Shown: positions 35,488-44,267 of the stretch, in pieces
Layout of the letters: every line of letters starts with the position of its first letter
How positions within the stretch are numbered: the first letter of the stretch is position 1
Assembly (NCBI RefSeq): GCF_003854275.1
Contig: NZ_QTQP01000034.1
Span: 21,450-85,449 of the forward strand
Reading direction: 5' to 3'
Source of the DNA: Burkholderia sp. Bp8963
GTDB taxonomy: Bacteria; Pseudomonadota; Gammaproteobacteria; Burkholderiales; Burkholderiaceae
DNA: 64,000 nucleotides
The notes under the pieces: generated by a model
Databases searched by the model: none
Told to the model about the DNA's origin: nothing
What the model saw: only the letters and a program-made list of their open reading frames with translations
Program-made: the position numbers and the translations under genes

Positions 35488-35595
35488 CGCCGCGAAGGGC
35501 TACCGCGGCGCGGCTCTTCGCCGGGCAAGTTCGAGCGCCGCATCTTCATCGACATCGCCGCAAAGAGCGATGCAACTTCAAATTGGAGACGTTTC

Positions 35596-36843
35596 GTGAA
35601 CACATCGGTATATGGCCGCGCTGGCGGCACACGCACGATCGGCTTATGCCTGCTCGTCGCGTTGCTGGAAGGACTCGACCTGCAATCGGCCGGCATTGCC
35701 GCGCCACGGATGGCGCATGAATTCGCGCTTGGCGCCGCGCAGATGGGCTGGGCATTCGGCATCGGCGCGCTCGGCCTGCTGCCCGGCGCGGCGCTCGGCG
35801 GGCGGCTCGCCGACCGGCTCGGCCGCAAGCGCGTGCTGCTGCTGTCGGTCGCGCTGTTCGGCGTGTTCTCGCTCGCGACCACCCGCGTGTGGAACTTCGA
35901 GAGCCTGCTCGCCGCGCGCTTCCTGACCGGCCTCGGGCTCGGCGCGGCGATGCCGAACCTGATCGCGCTGTGCGCGGAAGCGGCGCCGCCGAAGCAACGC
36001 AGCACGGCGGTCGGCGCGATGTATTGCGGGATGCCGTTCGGCGCGGCGCTTGGCGCTGCGATCGGCGTGTTCAGCACCGACCCGGCCGGTTGGCGGCACG
36101 TGTTCTACGTCGGCGGAATCGGGCCGCTGCTGGTCCTGCCGCTGCTCGCGCTTTGGCTGAACGAGTCGGCGCAGTTCGTCGCGGCGCGCACGGATGCGGC
36201 GCAGATGGCCGATGCAGGCGATGAGGGTGAATCGGGCGTCGGGCATGCGCTGTGGGGCGAAGGCCGTGCGGCGACGACGGCCGCGCTGTGGATCAGCTAT
36301 CTCGGCACGCTCGTCGTGCTGTATTTCCTGCTCAACTGGCTGCCGTCGATGGTGATGACGCGCGGCCTCACGCACGCACAGTCGAGCTTCGTGCAGGTGA
36401 TGTTCAACGTCGGCGGCGGGCTCGGCGCGATCGGCATCGCGAGCCTGATGGACCGCATCGGCCGGCGCCGCACGGTGGTCGGCATGTATGTCGGCATCGC
36501 ATGCGCGCTCGCGCTGCTGACCGGCGCGCGGGATGCCGCGTGGCTCGCCGGCGGCGGGCTGCTGTGCGGGATGTTCCTGGTCGGCGGGCAGTCGGTGCTG
36601 TATGCGCTCGCAAGCGCGATCTATCCGACGCGGATGCGCGGCACGGGCGTCGGCGCGGCCGTCGCGATCGGGCGGTTCGGCTCGATCCTCGGGCCGTTCG
36701 TCGCGGGACAACTGCTCGCGCTTGGCGAGAGCACGACGATGCTGATGGCGTCGAGCATTCCGCTCGTCCTCGTCGCGGCGCTGTCCGCGTTGACGGTCGT
36801 CGCGCGCGATCGTGAGGGCGAGCTGGCGCTCGCGGCGCAGTAG
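35596..36843 (+). CDS. mhpT: MFS transporter for 3-(3-hydroxyphenyl)propionate-type acids
   Basis: A 415-residue aromatic-acid:proton symporter of the MFS. LLEGLDLQSAGIAAPRM (first helix) has the acidic residue motif typical of AAHS-family importers, and GGRLADRLGRKRVLL (about 73-87) is motif A. The start is GTG at 35596 with GGAG 7 bases upstream. It lies between mhpE and mhpC, 108 and 111 bases away, and is thus probably a weaker read-through part of the operon. The symbol rests on context. Confidence 0.8.
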   Translation: MNTSVYGRAGGTRTIGLCLLVALLEGLDLQSAGIAAPRMAHEFALGAAQMGWAFGIGALGLLPGAALGGRLADRLGRKRVLLLSVALFGVFSLATTRVWNFESLLAARFLTGLGLGAAMPNLIALCAEAAPPKQRSTAVGAMYCGMPFGAALGAAIGVFSTDPAGWRHVFYVGGIGPLLVLPLLALWLNESAQFVAARTDAAQMADAGDEGESGVGHALWGEGRAATTAALWISYLGTLVVLYFLLNWLPSMVMTRGLTHAQSSFVQVMFNVGGGLGAIGIASLMDRIGRRRTVVGMYVGIACALALLTGARDAAWLAGGGLLCGMFLVGGQSVLYALASAIYPTRMRGTGVGAAVAIGRFGSILGPFVAGQLLALGESTTMLMASSIPLVLVAALSALTVVARDREGELALAAQ

Positions 36844-36954
36844 CGATTTTTCTATCGGAGAACGAAGCGGCCGTGGCGCGCTGCTTCGCGATTTCAGTGG
36901 CGGATGCGCAAGCGCGCGTCCGCGTGATCGATGCATGAACGAACGAGGGACGAC

Positions 36955-37824
36955 ATGACGCAGCACGCACACACATTGACGGAAGAAGGCACGAGCCGGT
37001 TCGTGCAGGTGAAGGTTGGCGAGCACGACCTGAAGCTGCACTACAACGACGCGGGGCAGGGTCGCGAGACGGTCGTGATGCTGCACGGCTCCGGGCCCGG
37101 CGCGAGCGGCTGGGCGAACTTCCACCGCAACGTCGGCGCGTTCGTCGACGCCGGCTATCGCGTCGTGCTGCTCGACTGCCCGGGCTGGAGCCGGAGCGAT
37201 ACGATCGTCAACACGGGCTCGCGCTCCGAGCTGAACGCGCGCGCGCTGAAGGCGCTGCTCGATGCGCTCGACCTCGAACGCGTGCACATCGTCGGCAACT
37301 CGATGGGTGGCCATAGCGCGGTCGCGTTCGCGCTGCTGTATCCGCAGCAGGTCGGCAAGCTCGTGCTGATGGGCGGCGGCACCGGCGGCCCGAGCCAGTT
37401 CGTGCCGATGCCGACCGAAGGCATCAAGCTGCTGCAGAAGGTGTATCGCGAGCCGACGCTCGACAACCTGAAGCAGATGCTGAACATCTTCGTGTACGAC
37501 ACGAGCAGCCTGACCGACGAACTGATGCAGGCGCGCCTCGCGAACATCCTCGCGCGCCGCGACCATCTCGAGAACTTCGTGAAAAGTCTCGCCGCGAATC
37601 CGAAGCAGTTCACCGACTACGGCCCGCGCCTCGGCGAAATTGCCGCGCCGGCGCTCGTGATCTGGGGCCGCGACGATCGCTTCGTGCCGCTCGATGTCGG
37701 CCTGCGCCTCGTGTGGAGTATGCAGAACGCCGAGTTCCACGTGTTCAGCCGCTGCGGCCACTGGGCGCAGTGGGAGCATGCGGAGAAGTTCAACCGGATG
37801 GTGCTCGAGTTCCTCGGCGCGTGA
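36955..37824 (+). CDS. mhpC: 2-hydroxy-6-oxononadienedioate hydrolase (C-C bond hydrolase)
   Basis: A 289-residue alpha/beta hydrolase that splits the ring-fission product of MhpB to 2-hydroxypentadienoate and succinate (or fumarate from cinnamates). The nucleophile is Ser116 in GNSMGG, the acid Asp240 in GRDDRFVP, and the base His269 in CGHWAQWE; the oxyanion segment is LHGSGPGASGW (43-53). GAGGGA lies 5 bases before the ATG at 36955, preferred over the ATG at 36931. It is the last gene of the mhp group here, unlike the mhpABCDFE order of E. coli. Confidence 0.92.
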   Translation: MTQHAHTLTEEGTSRFVQVKVGEHDLKLHYNDAGQGRETVVMLHGSGPGASGWANFHRNVGAFVDAGYRVVLLDCPGWSRSDTIVNTGSRSELNARALKALLDALDLERVHIVGNSMGGHSAVAFALLYPQQVGKLVLMGGGTGGPSQFVPMPTEGIKLLQKVYREPTLDNLKQMLNIFVYDTSSLTDELMQARLANILARRDHLENFVKSLAANPKQFTDYGPRLGEIAAPALVIWGRDDRFVPLDVGLRLVWSMQNAEFHVFSRCGHWAQWEHAEKFNRMVLEFLGA

Positions 37825-37862
37825 ATGTGCCGCACGACGCGTGACGGTCGGGGCCGACTGTC

Positions 37863-37903
37863 AGGCCGCGGTGAGGCCGCGGTCAGGTCGCGGTCCGGCC
37901 GCG
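37863..37903. repeat. 11-bp tandem repeat, nearly four units, after mhpC
   Basis: Units AGGCCGCGGTG, AGGCCGCGGTC, AGGTCGCGGTC and a partial CGGCCGCG lie between the convergent stops of mhpC and the LysR gene. CCGCGG is self-complementary, so the array could fold. The unit length equals that of the array at 7629-7683, but the sequence is unrelated. Confidence 0.7.
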
Positions 37904-37949
37904 CCGCGTGCAATGCGCGGTGCGGCTTTCGCACGTCCGCCGGAGGCGT

Positions 37950-38843
37950 TCAGCCGGGGCGCCTGAACGGCGCGCGGCGCATCAGGTCGATCAGCGCGTC
38001 GAGCTCCGGCGAGTGCGCTTCCGCGCGCGTGACCATCAGCAGGTCGATGTCGGGCGCGGGCGGTGCGAGCGGGCGGCAGCACATCGATTCGCCCGCGAGC
38101 GCATCGACGTACGCAGGCAGCAGTGCGATGCCGAGCCCCATGCCGACGAGGTTCAGGTTCAGCAGGATGTTCGTCGCGACCTGCACGACGTCGGGCTGGA
38201 TCCGATGATCGGCGAAGTATCGCCCGACGATGTCGTATAGCTGGCCCGCATACGCGGGGTTGGTCTGGATGAACGGCTGGCCGTCGAGCATCGCCGGTTC
38301 GACCTGCGCATGCGCGGCGAGCGGGTGGCCGGCCGGCATCAGCACGACGAGCGGCTCGGTCAGCACGACTTCCGCGTGCAGGCCCTGTGCATGCACGGGC
38401 CGGCGCATGAACGCGATGTCGATGTCGCCGCGCAGCAGCGCGTCTTCCTGCTCCATCGTCGGCAGGCTGCGCAGCTCGACATGCACGCCCGGGAACTGCA
38501 TCCGCAGCTTCGGCAGGATCGCCGGAAAGATCTCGACTTCCGCCGCGGGCACGAACCCGATCTTCACCGTCAGCGCCTGCTGGCGGCCCGCCTGCCGCGC
38601 GCGCGCGACCGCGCGATCGGCCTGCGCGAGCACGAGCCGCGCTTCCGCGAGAAACACGCGGCCCGCTTCCGTCAGTTCTACCTTGCGCTTCGACCGTTCG
38701 AGCAACTGCGTGCCGATCTCGTCCTCGAGATCGCGGATCTGCTGGCTCAGCGACGGCTGCGCGGTGTGCAGCCGTTGCGCGGCGCGCGTGAAGTTCAGCT
38801 CGTCGGCGACGGCCACGAAATAGCGCAGGTGTCGAAGTTCCAT
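37950..38843 (-). CDS. hcaR: LysR-type activator, HcaR-like
   Basis: A 297-residue LysR regulator with helix-turn-helix at 1-60 (MELRHLRYFVAVADELNFTRAAQRL, QPSLSQQIRDLE), of the CatR/BenM/HcaR type (LNFTRAA and FIQTNPAYAGQLYDIVGRYF). It is divergent from hcaE with 124 bases between starts; HcaR of E. coli activates hca with phenylpropionate or cinnamate. The start MELRHL is the standard one. Assignment rests on position beside hcaEFCBD and on family marks. Confidence 0.82.
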   Translation of the reverse strand: MELRHLRYFVAVADELNFTRAAQRLHTAQPSLSQQIRDLEDEIGTQLLERSKRKVELTEAGRVFLAEARLVLAQADRAVARARQAGRQQALTVKIGFVPAAEVEIFPAILPKLRMQFPGVHVELRSLPTMEQEDALLRGDIDIAFMRRPVHAQGLHAEVVLTEPLVVLMPAGHPLAAHAQVEPAMLDGQPFIQTNPAYAGQLYDIVGRYFADHRIQPDVVQVATNILLNLNLVGMGLGIALLPAYVDALAGESMCCRPLAPPAPDIDLLMVTRAEAHSPELDALIDLMRRAPFRRPG

Positions 38844-38907
38844 TCGGTTGTGATCGTCAAAACGTCTAACGGCAAACAAACAAACTATTTCACAACGAAC
38901 GCGCAGC

Positions 38908-38922
38908 CGACGATCATCGTCG
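38908..38922. promoter_or_regulatory. HcaR operator candidate
   Basis: CGACGAT and its exact reverse complement ATCGTCG around one central C, in the hcaR/hcaE divergent region, 45 bases before the hcaE ATG. LysR sites are usually longer and upstream of -35, so this could also be a second contact near the transcript start. Confidence 0.4.
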
Positions 38923-38967
38923 CGAGCCTGTCCGTATGGAACGGATGGTGCCACGGAGGAGACGCAA

Positions 38968-40326
38968 ATGACAGAGAAGCTTGATATCGACGCGCTCGTC
39001 GATGCGCGCAATGGCCGCGTGATGTCGTCGATCTATACCGACCCGGCGATCTACGCGCTGGAACTCGAACGCATCTTCGGCCGCTGCTGGCTGTTCCTCG
39101 CGCACGTCAGCCAGATTCCGAACGCCGGCGATTTCTTCAACACGTACATGGGTGAGGACCCGGTGGTCGTCGTGCGGCAGAAGGACGGTTCCGTGAAGGC
39201 GTTCCTCAACCAGTGCCGGCATCGCTCGATGCGCGTGAGCTTCGCCGATTCCGGCAATACGCGTTCGTTCACGTGCCCGTATCACGGCTGGTCGTACGGC
39301 ACCGACGGCGCGCTGATCGACGTGCCGCTCGAGGAGCGGGCGTTTCCGCAGGGCCTCTGCAAACAGCATCTGGGGCTGCAGGAGGTGACGCGCATCGCGA
39401 TCTACAAGGGGCTGGTGTTCGGCAACTGGGACGCCGACGCGCCCGATCTCGACACGTACATGGGCGACATCGCGTGGTATCTCGACGGCGTGCTCGATCG
39501 CCGCGCGGGCGGCACCGAGATTGTCGGCGGCGTGCACAAGTGGGTGATCGACTGCAACTGGAAATTCCCGGCCGAACAGTTTGCGAGCGACCAGTACCAC
39601 GCGCTGTTTTCGCATGCTTCAGCAGTCGAGGTGCTCGGCGCGAAGGCGGGTAGCGGCGACGGCAAGGCGCTCGGCGCGGGACAGACCGCGCGCCCCGTGT
39701 GGGAGACCGCGAAGGACGCGTTGCAGTACGGGCAGGCCGGGCACGGCAGCGGTTTCTTCTTCACCGAGCAGCCGGACGCGAACGTGTGGGTCGACGGCGA
39801 AGTGTCGCAGTACTTCCGCGAGACCTACGACGAAGCGAAAGCGCGTCTCGGCGAAGTGCGCGCGCGGCGCCTCGCGGGCCACAACAACCTGTTCCCGACG
39901 ATGTCCTGGCTGAACGGCACCGCGACGCTGCGCGTGTGGCATCCGCGCGGCCCGAACCAGGTCGAGGTGTGGGCGTTCTGCATCGCCGACAAGGATGCGT
40001 CCGACGACGTGAAGGCCGCATTCGAGCGCAGCGCGACGCGGGCGTTTGGCCCGGCCGGCTTTCTCGAGCAGGACGATTCGGAGAACTGGGTCGAGGTGCA
40101 GAAGGTGCTGCGCGGCAGCCGCGCGCGCAAGACGCAGCTCTGCATGGAAATGGGGCTCGGCGGCGAGCGCGTGCGCGGCGACGGGATTCCCGGCATCACG
40201 AACTACATCTTCTCGGAAACGGCCGCGCGCGGTATGTACCGCCGCTGGGCCGACCTGCTGCTGTCGGATACCTGGGACGAGGTCGAGCAGCGCACCCGCG
40301 AATACGAACAGGAGCTGCTGAAATGA
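38968..40326 (+). CDS. hcaE: 3-phenylpropionate/cinnamate dioxygenase alpha subunit
   Basis: A 452-residue Rieske non-haem iron oxygenase large subunit. It dihydroxylates the ring of 3-phenylpropionate or cinnamate to the cis-dihydrodiol. The Rieske ligands are Cys83 and His85 (CRHR) and Cys103 and His106 (CPYHGW); the iron-site histidines are His211 and His216 (DQYHALFSH). A strong GGAGGAG precedes the ATG. It overlaps hcaF by ATGA. Length is normal for the HcaE group. Confidence 0.92.
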   Translation: MTEKLDIDALVDARNGRVMSSIYTDPAIYALELERIFGRCWLFLAHVSQIPNAGDFFNTYMGEDPVVVVRQKDGSVKAFLNQCRHRSMRVSFADSGNTRSFTCPYHGWSYGTDGALIDVPLEERAFPQGLCKQHLGLQEVTRIAIYKGLVFGNWDADAPDLDTYMGDIAWYLDGVLDRRAGGTEIVGGVHKWVIDCNWKFPAEQFASDQYHALFSHASAVEVLGAKAGSGDGKALGAGQTARPVWETAKDALQYGQAGHGSGFFFTEQPDANVWVDGEVSQYFRETYDEAKARLGEVRARRLAGHNNLFPTMSWLNGTATLRVWHPRGPNQVEVWAFCIADKDASDDVKAAFERSATRAFGPAGFLEQDDSENWVEVQKVLRGSRARKTQLCMEMGLGGERVRGDGIPGITNYIFSETAARGMYRRWADLLLSDTWDEVEQRTREYEQELLK

Positions 40327-40865
40327 GTGATACCGCGACGATCGAATGTGTGCCGGTGACGCTCGCACTGCATCACGACATCACGCAGTTCCTGTATCGC
40401 GAGGCCGAATGCCTCGACGCATGGCGTTTCCGCGACTGGCTCGCACTGCTGAGCGACGACGTGGAGTACACGATGCGCACGACCGTCAATGCGCAGACGC
40501 GCGACCGCCGCAAGGGCGTGCAGCCGCCGACGACCTGGATCTTCAACGACACGAAGGCGCAGCTCGAACGCCGGATCGCGCGGCTCGAGACGGGCATGGC
40601 GTGGGCCGAGGAGCCGCCGTCGCGCACGCGCCACATGATCGCGAACGTGCGCGTCGAGCCGGACGGCGAGCCGGGCGAATACGACGTGCAGGTGAACTAC
40701 CTGCTGTACCGCTCGCAGAAGGAGCGCGACGAGACGTTCTACGTTGGCGCGCGGCGCGACCGCTTGCGGCGCACCGACGACGTCGCCGGCTGGCAACTGT
40801 GCCGCCGCGAGATCGTGCTCGACCAGGCGGTGCTGTCTTCCCATAACCTCAGTGTGCTTTTCTGA
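40323..40865 (+). CDS. hcaF: 3-phenylpropionate/cinnamate dioxygenase beta subunit
   Basis: A 180-residue small subunit of the ring-hydroxylating dioxygenase, needed for the hexamer. It has the family segments FLYREAECLDAWRFRDWLALLSDDVEY (in two parts, 20-47) and TRHMIANVRVE. It has no cofactor. The ATG overlaps the hcaE stop (ATGA), and the stop is 2 bases from hcaC. Confidence 0.9.
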   Translation: MSDTATIECVPVTLALHHDITQFLYREAECLDAWRFRDWLALLSDDVEYTMRTTVNAQTRDRRKGVQPPTTWIFNDTKAQLERRIARLETGMAWAEEPPSRTRHMIANVRVEPDGEPGEYDVQVNYLLYRSQKERDETFYVGARRDRLRRTDDVAGWQLCRREIVLDQAVLSSHNLSVLF

Positions 40866-40867
40866 TC

Positions 40868-41188
40868 ATGGCTCGAATTCTCGTAGGCCCCGTCGACGCG
40901 CTTGCCGACGGCGACGCAACCAAGGTGGCCGGCGCGCATGGCGCGATCGCGGTGTTTCACGTGCAGGGCGCGTTCTATGCGCTGTCGGACCGGTGCAGTC
41001 ACGGCAACGCGTCGATGTCCGACGGCTACGTCGAGGACGACGCGACCGTCGAATGTCCGCTGCATGCCGCGCGCTTTTGCCTGAAGACCGGCACGGCGCT
41101 GTGCCAGCCCGCGACGGATGCGTTGCGCACGTTCCCGGTCGTCGTCGACGCGGGCACGCTTTACGTCGAAGAACCGGAGGTGGCATGA
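40868..41188 (+). CDS. hcaC: Rieske-type ferredoxin of the phenylpropionate dioxygenase
   Basis: A 106-residue ferredoxin carrying electrons from HcaD to HcaE. The [2Fe-2S] ligands are Cys43 and His45 (CSH) and Cys63 and His66 (CPLH). It overlaps hcaB by four bases (ATGA). Length is typical. Confidence 0.92.
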   Translation: MARILVGPVDALADGDATKVAGAHGAIAVFHVQGAFYALSDRCSHGNASMSDGYVEDDATVECPLHAARFCLKTGTALCQPATDALRTFPVVVDAGTLYVEEPEVA

Positions 41189-41997
41189 GCTGGCTCGATG
41201 GTGAAGTCGCATTGATTACCGGCGGCGGGTCGGGCCTCGGGCTCGCGCTCGTCGAACGCTTTCTCGCGGAAGGCGCGCGCGTCGGCGTGCTCGAACGTTC
41301 GGCGGAGAAGGTCGACGCACTGCGCGCGCGGTTCGGCTCGGACGTCGAGGTCGTGCAGGGCGACGTGCGCGCCTATGACGACAACCGGCGTGCGGTCGAA
41401 TCGACCGTTGCGCGCTTCGGCAAGCTCGATACGTTCGTCGGCAATGCGGCGCTGTGGGATCACGGCGCGAGCCTGCTCGGCCTGTCGCCCGAGCAGCTCG
41501 ACGCAGGCTTCGACGAGTTGTTCGCGGTCAACGTGAAGGGCTACCTGCTCGGCGCGAAAGCGGCGGCGGACGCGCTTGTCGCGTCGAAGGGCAGCATGAT
41601 CTTCACGCTGTCGAATGCGGCGTTCTATCCGGGCGGCGGCGGACCGCTGTACACGGCGAGCAAGCATGCGGCGACCGGCCTGATCCGCGAGCTCGCGTAC
41701 GAACTTGCGCCACACGTGCGCGTGAACGGCGTCGCGCCGTGCGGGATGGCGAGCGACCTGCGCGGCCCGGAGGCGCTCGGGCAGTCGCAGCAGCGCATCA
41801 TGGATTCGCGCACGCCGGACGCGATCGCGAGCATCCTGCCGCTGCAGTTCTTTCCGGCGCCGGCCGATTTCACGGGGCCGTTCGTGCTGCTCGCGTCGCG
41901 CGCGAACAACCGGACGCTATCCGGGGTGATGATCCAGGCCGACGCGGGGCTCGGCATACGCGGGATCCGTCATGTCGCGGGAGGTCTGCATGTGTGA
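41185..41997 (+). CDS. hcaB: cis-2,3-dihydrodiol dehydrogenase
   Basis: A 270-residue SDR that rearomatises the dihydrodiol from HcaEFCD to the catechol 2,3-dihydroxyphenylpropionate (or -cinnamate) with NAD, feeding MhpB. The cofactor motif is TGGGSGLG (12-19), with the catalytic Tyr156 and Lys160 (YTASK). FVGNAALWDHGASLL is typical of aromatic dihydrodiol dehydrogenases. Confidence 0.92.
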   Translation: MSWLDGEVALITGGGSGLGLALVERFLAEGARVGVLERSAEKVDALRARFGSDVEVVQGDVRAYDDNRRAVESTVARFGKLDTFVGNAALWDHGASLLGLSPEQLDAGFDELFAVNVKGYLLGAKAAADALVASKGSMIFTLSNAAFYPGGGGPLYTASKHAATGLIRELAYELAPHVRVNGVAPCGMASDLRGPEALGQSQQRIMDSRTPDAIASILPLQFFPAPADFTGPFVLLASRANNRTLSGVMIQADAGLGIRGIRHVAGGLHV

Positions 41998-42036
41998 CGC
42001 GTGCATGAGCGGCGATGCGCCGGACGGAGCGATGCG

Positions 42037-43257
42037 ATGACGACGGCCGATTGCGTGATCGTGGGCGCCGGGCAGGCCGGCGCGACCGCGGCGGCCGAAT
42101 TGCGGCGCCGAGGCTTCGAAGGGCGCATCGTGCTGATCGGCGACGAGCCGCATCTGCCGTACGAGCGGCCGCCGCTGTCGAAGGATGTGCTGCTGAAGCC
42201 GGACGATGCGCGCGTGGCGCTGTTCCCCGCATCGTTCTATGACGAACAGCGGATCGAGCTGCGGCTCGGTATGCGTGTCGACGCAATCGATCCGGTGCAG
42301 CGCAGGCTAGCCCTTGGCGATGGTACGTCGCTCGGCTTCGGCAAGCTGCTGCTCGCAACCGGCGCGCGGGTGCGCCGGCTGCCGTTGCTCGATCGCCTCG
42401 GCGATGGCGTGCACACGCTGCGCACGCTAGACGATGCACCGGCGCTCGGCCGCGTGCTGCGGGACGGCGCGCGCGTGCTGATCGTCGGCGGCGGCGTGAT
42501 CGGCATGGAGCTCGCGTCGAGCGCGGTCGAACTCGGCGCGCGCGTGACGGTGATCGAGCAGGGGCCCGACGTGATGGAGCGCTGTGCGCCTCCGCTGGTG
42601 CGCGCGCATCTGCGTGCGCTGCATCGTGCGCGTGGCGTCGACGTGCTGACGGGGCGGCGGCTCGTCGATGCGTCGCGGGACGGTGACACGCTCGCGTTGA
42701 CGCTGGCTGACGGTACGGTGTTGCGTGGCGATGCGATCGTCTACGGAATCGGCGTCGAGCCAGACACCGCGCTTGCACGGGATGCGGGCTTGCGAACGGA
42801 TGGCGCGATCCTCGTCGACGGCGCATGCCGGACTTCGCATCCGGACATCTACGCTGCCGGCGACAACGCGGCCGAATACGATGCGCAAACCGGCGCGCAC
42901 GTGCGTCGCGAAAGCTGGGACAACGCGAACCGGCAGGCCGCGCGGGCCGCCGCCGCGATGCTCGGCGAGCCCGACGACGCACGGCACGTGCCGTGGTTCT
43001 GGAGCGACCAGTGCGGCGTGAACGTGCAGTTCGCGGGGGACATGGCGGCAGACACGTGGATCGTGCGCGGCGATCTGGCTGCGTCGGCGTGTGCGCTGTT
43101 CGGGTTGTGCAACGGCGTGCTGACGGCGGGCGTCACGCTCAATCGCGGGCAGGACATGCGCAGCATCCGCACGTTGATCGAGCGCCGCGCGGCGCTCGCG
43201 CCGGACGTGCTGAGCGATCCGGCGCAGAACCTGCGTGCGCTCGCGAAAGGCGCATAG
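42037..43257 (+). CDS. hcaD: Ferredoxin--NAD reductase of the phenylpropionate dioxygenase
   Basis: A 406-residue FAD-dependent reductase that passes electrons from NADH to HcaC. The FAD motif is VIVGAGQAGATAAAELR (7-23), with PYERPPLSK, the NAD motif VLIVGGGVIGMELASSAVELG, and the C-terminal DIYAAGDNA typical of BphA4-type reductases. ATG at 42037 is chosen; an in-frame start at 42001 adds a Cys/Arg leader without similarity. It is the last gene of hcaEFCBD, 39 bases after hcaB. Confidence 0.9.
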   Translation: MTTADCVIVGAGQAGATAAAELRRRGFEGRIVLIGDEPHLPYERPPLSKDVLLKPDDARVALFPASFYDEQRIELRLGMRVDAIDPVQRRLALGDGTSLGFGKLLLATGARVRRLPLLDRLGDGVHTLRTLDDAPALGRVLRDGARVLIVGGGVIGMELASSAVELGARVTVIEQGPDVMERCAPPLVRAHLRALHRARGVDVLTGRRLVDASRDGDTLALTLADGTVLRGDAIVYGIGVEPDTALARDAGLRTDGAILVDGACRTSHPDIYAAGDNAAEYDAQTGAHVRRESWDNANRQAARAAAAMLGEPDDARHVPWFWSDQCGVNVQFAGDMAADTWIVRGDLAASACALFGLCNGVLTAGVTLNRGQDMRSIRTLIERRAALAPDVLSDPAQNLRALAKGA

Positions 43258-43265
43258 CGGATGTA

Positions 43266-43282
43266 GCGGGCGGGCAGCCCGC
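43266..43282. terminator. Hairpin between convergent hcaD and LysE genes
   Basis: GCGGGC pairs with GCCCGC around a 5-base loop, 8 bases after the hcaD stop and 5 bases before the convergent LysE stop. No T-run is present. It may end transcription from either side. Confidence 0.4.
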
Positions 43283-43287
43283 GCCGT

Positions 43288-43899
43288 TCACCGCGTTGCG
43301 ATCGCGACGGCCGCGCCGGCCATCGCGGCCGCGCTCGTGCGATTGGCGATCTTCATCGCGCGCCGTGTCAGGATGAACTTGCGGACGCGCACTGCAACGA
43401 AGGACCACGCGCAATCCGACACGATCAGCACCGCGAGCATCGTCGCAACGAGCTCTGCCCAGCCGAGCGCATTGACATGCGACAGATCGATGATGGTCGG
43501 CAGCAGCGCGAGATAGAAGAGAACGATCTTCGGATTGCCAAGGGTCACCAGCAGGCCCGCGGCGAACATGCGCCACGGCGACTGACCACGCGGAATGTCG
43601 TCCGTTGCGGGGTCGGTCGGCGCGGTCCACATCTTCCACGCGAGGAACAGCAGATAGCCGACGCCGACGAGCTTCAGCACGTAGAACCCGGTCGCGAACG
43701 TGTGCGCGACCACTGCGAGGCCGCCTGCAGCGCAGGTCAGCCACACGGCTTCGCCGATCCACATCGCGACGAGGAACGGCAGCACGTCGCGGAAGCCGTT
43801 CGTGAGCACGCGCGCGACGAGCGCGGCCACGCTCGGGCCCGGTGTGCCGGCCAGTACGAACAGCGCGATCGCGAATGCAAAGAGACTGGAGGCGCTCAT
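43288..43899 (-). CDS. LysE/RhtB-family amino acid exporter
   Basis: A 203-residue inner-membrane protein with about six hydrophobic segments and the LysE family start (LFAFAIALFVLAGTPGPSVAALVARVLTNGFRD in two parts), including the PGPS motif and the GNPKIVLFYLALLP segment. Exporters of this group extrude amino acids or homoserine lactones; the substrate cannot be read. I use the ATG at 43899 because MSASSLFAF matches the family; upstream codons are His/Arg-rich. It is convergent with hcaD. Confidence 0.85.
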   Translation of the reverse strand: MSASSLFAFAIALFVLAGTPGPSVAALVARVLTNGFRDVLPFLVAMWIGEAVWLTCAAGGLAVVAHTFATGFYVLKLVGVGYLLFLAWKMWTAPTDPATDDIPRGQSPWRMFAAGLLVTLGNPKIVLFYLALLPTIIDLSHVNALGWAELVATMLAVLIVSDCAWSFVAVRVRKFILTRRAMKIANRTSAAAMAGAAVAIATR

Positions 43900-44267
43900 G
43901 GATAGGTGGCTCCGTAAGATGCTCAATGGATGATCAGGCGGCCGGCGGGACATGCGCGGGCCCAACTGCAGGGAAAACGTCCCGTGACAGACGGTGTTCC
44001 GCGCCGCCCGAACCGAGCGAGCGGAACCATGCGTTCCGATGTGCGCACGAGCTGCCGGGCGTTAAGCGTTACGCGCCGGGCTCGCAGTTGAACGTTCGCA
44101 TCGTCGGACGCGTGCGCCGGCGCGCCGGCCGGTCGTGCCGGCGGAGACGGGGAGGGCGGTGGCGAATGCGGACGATGTCATGGGGACCTCGAGGGCGAAG
44201 CGTTCTCGAAACGTATGAAGTTTCGATTATAGTGACGACCGTTCCCGCTTGCCTACCCCCTGACGCG
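43900..44267. other. 368-bp intergenic region between LysE and GNAT genes
   Basis: No gene is supported here. The right end holds a 21-bp dyad and a -10-like TATAGT (44228-44233) for the acetyltransferase gene. The rest is GC-rich with self-complementary GCGCCGGCGC-type stretches and no clear element. Confidence 0.6.
44206..44226. promoter_or_regulatory. Inverted repeat at the GNAT promoter
   Basis: TCGAAAC and its exact reverse complement GTTTCGA around 7 bases, ending 2 bases before TATAGT (44228-44233), a good -10 box. The place suggests an operator over the -35 region. The binding protein is unknown. Confidence 0.45.
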
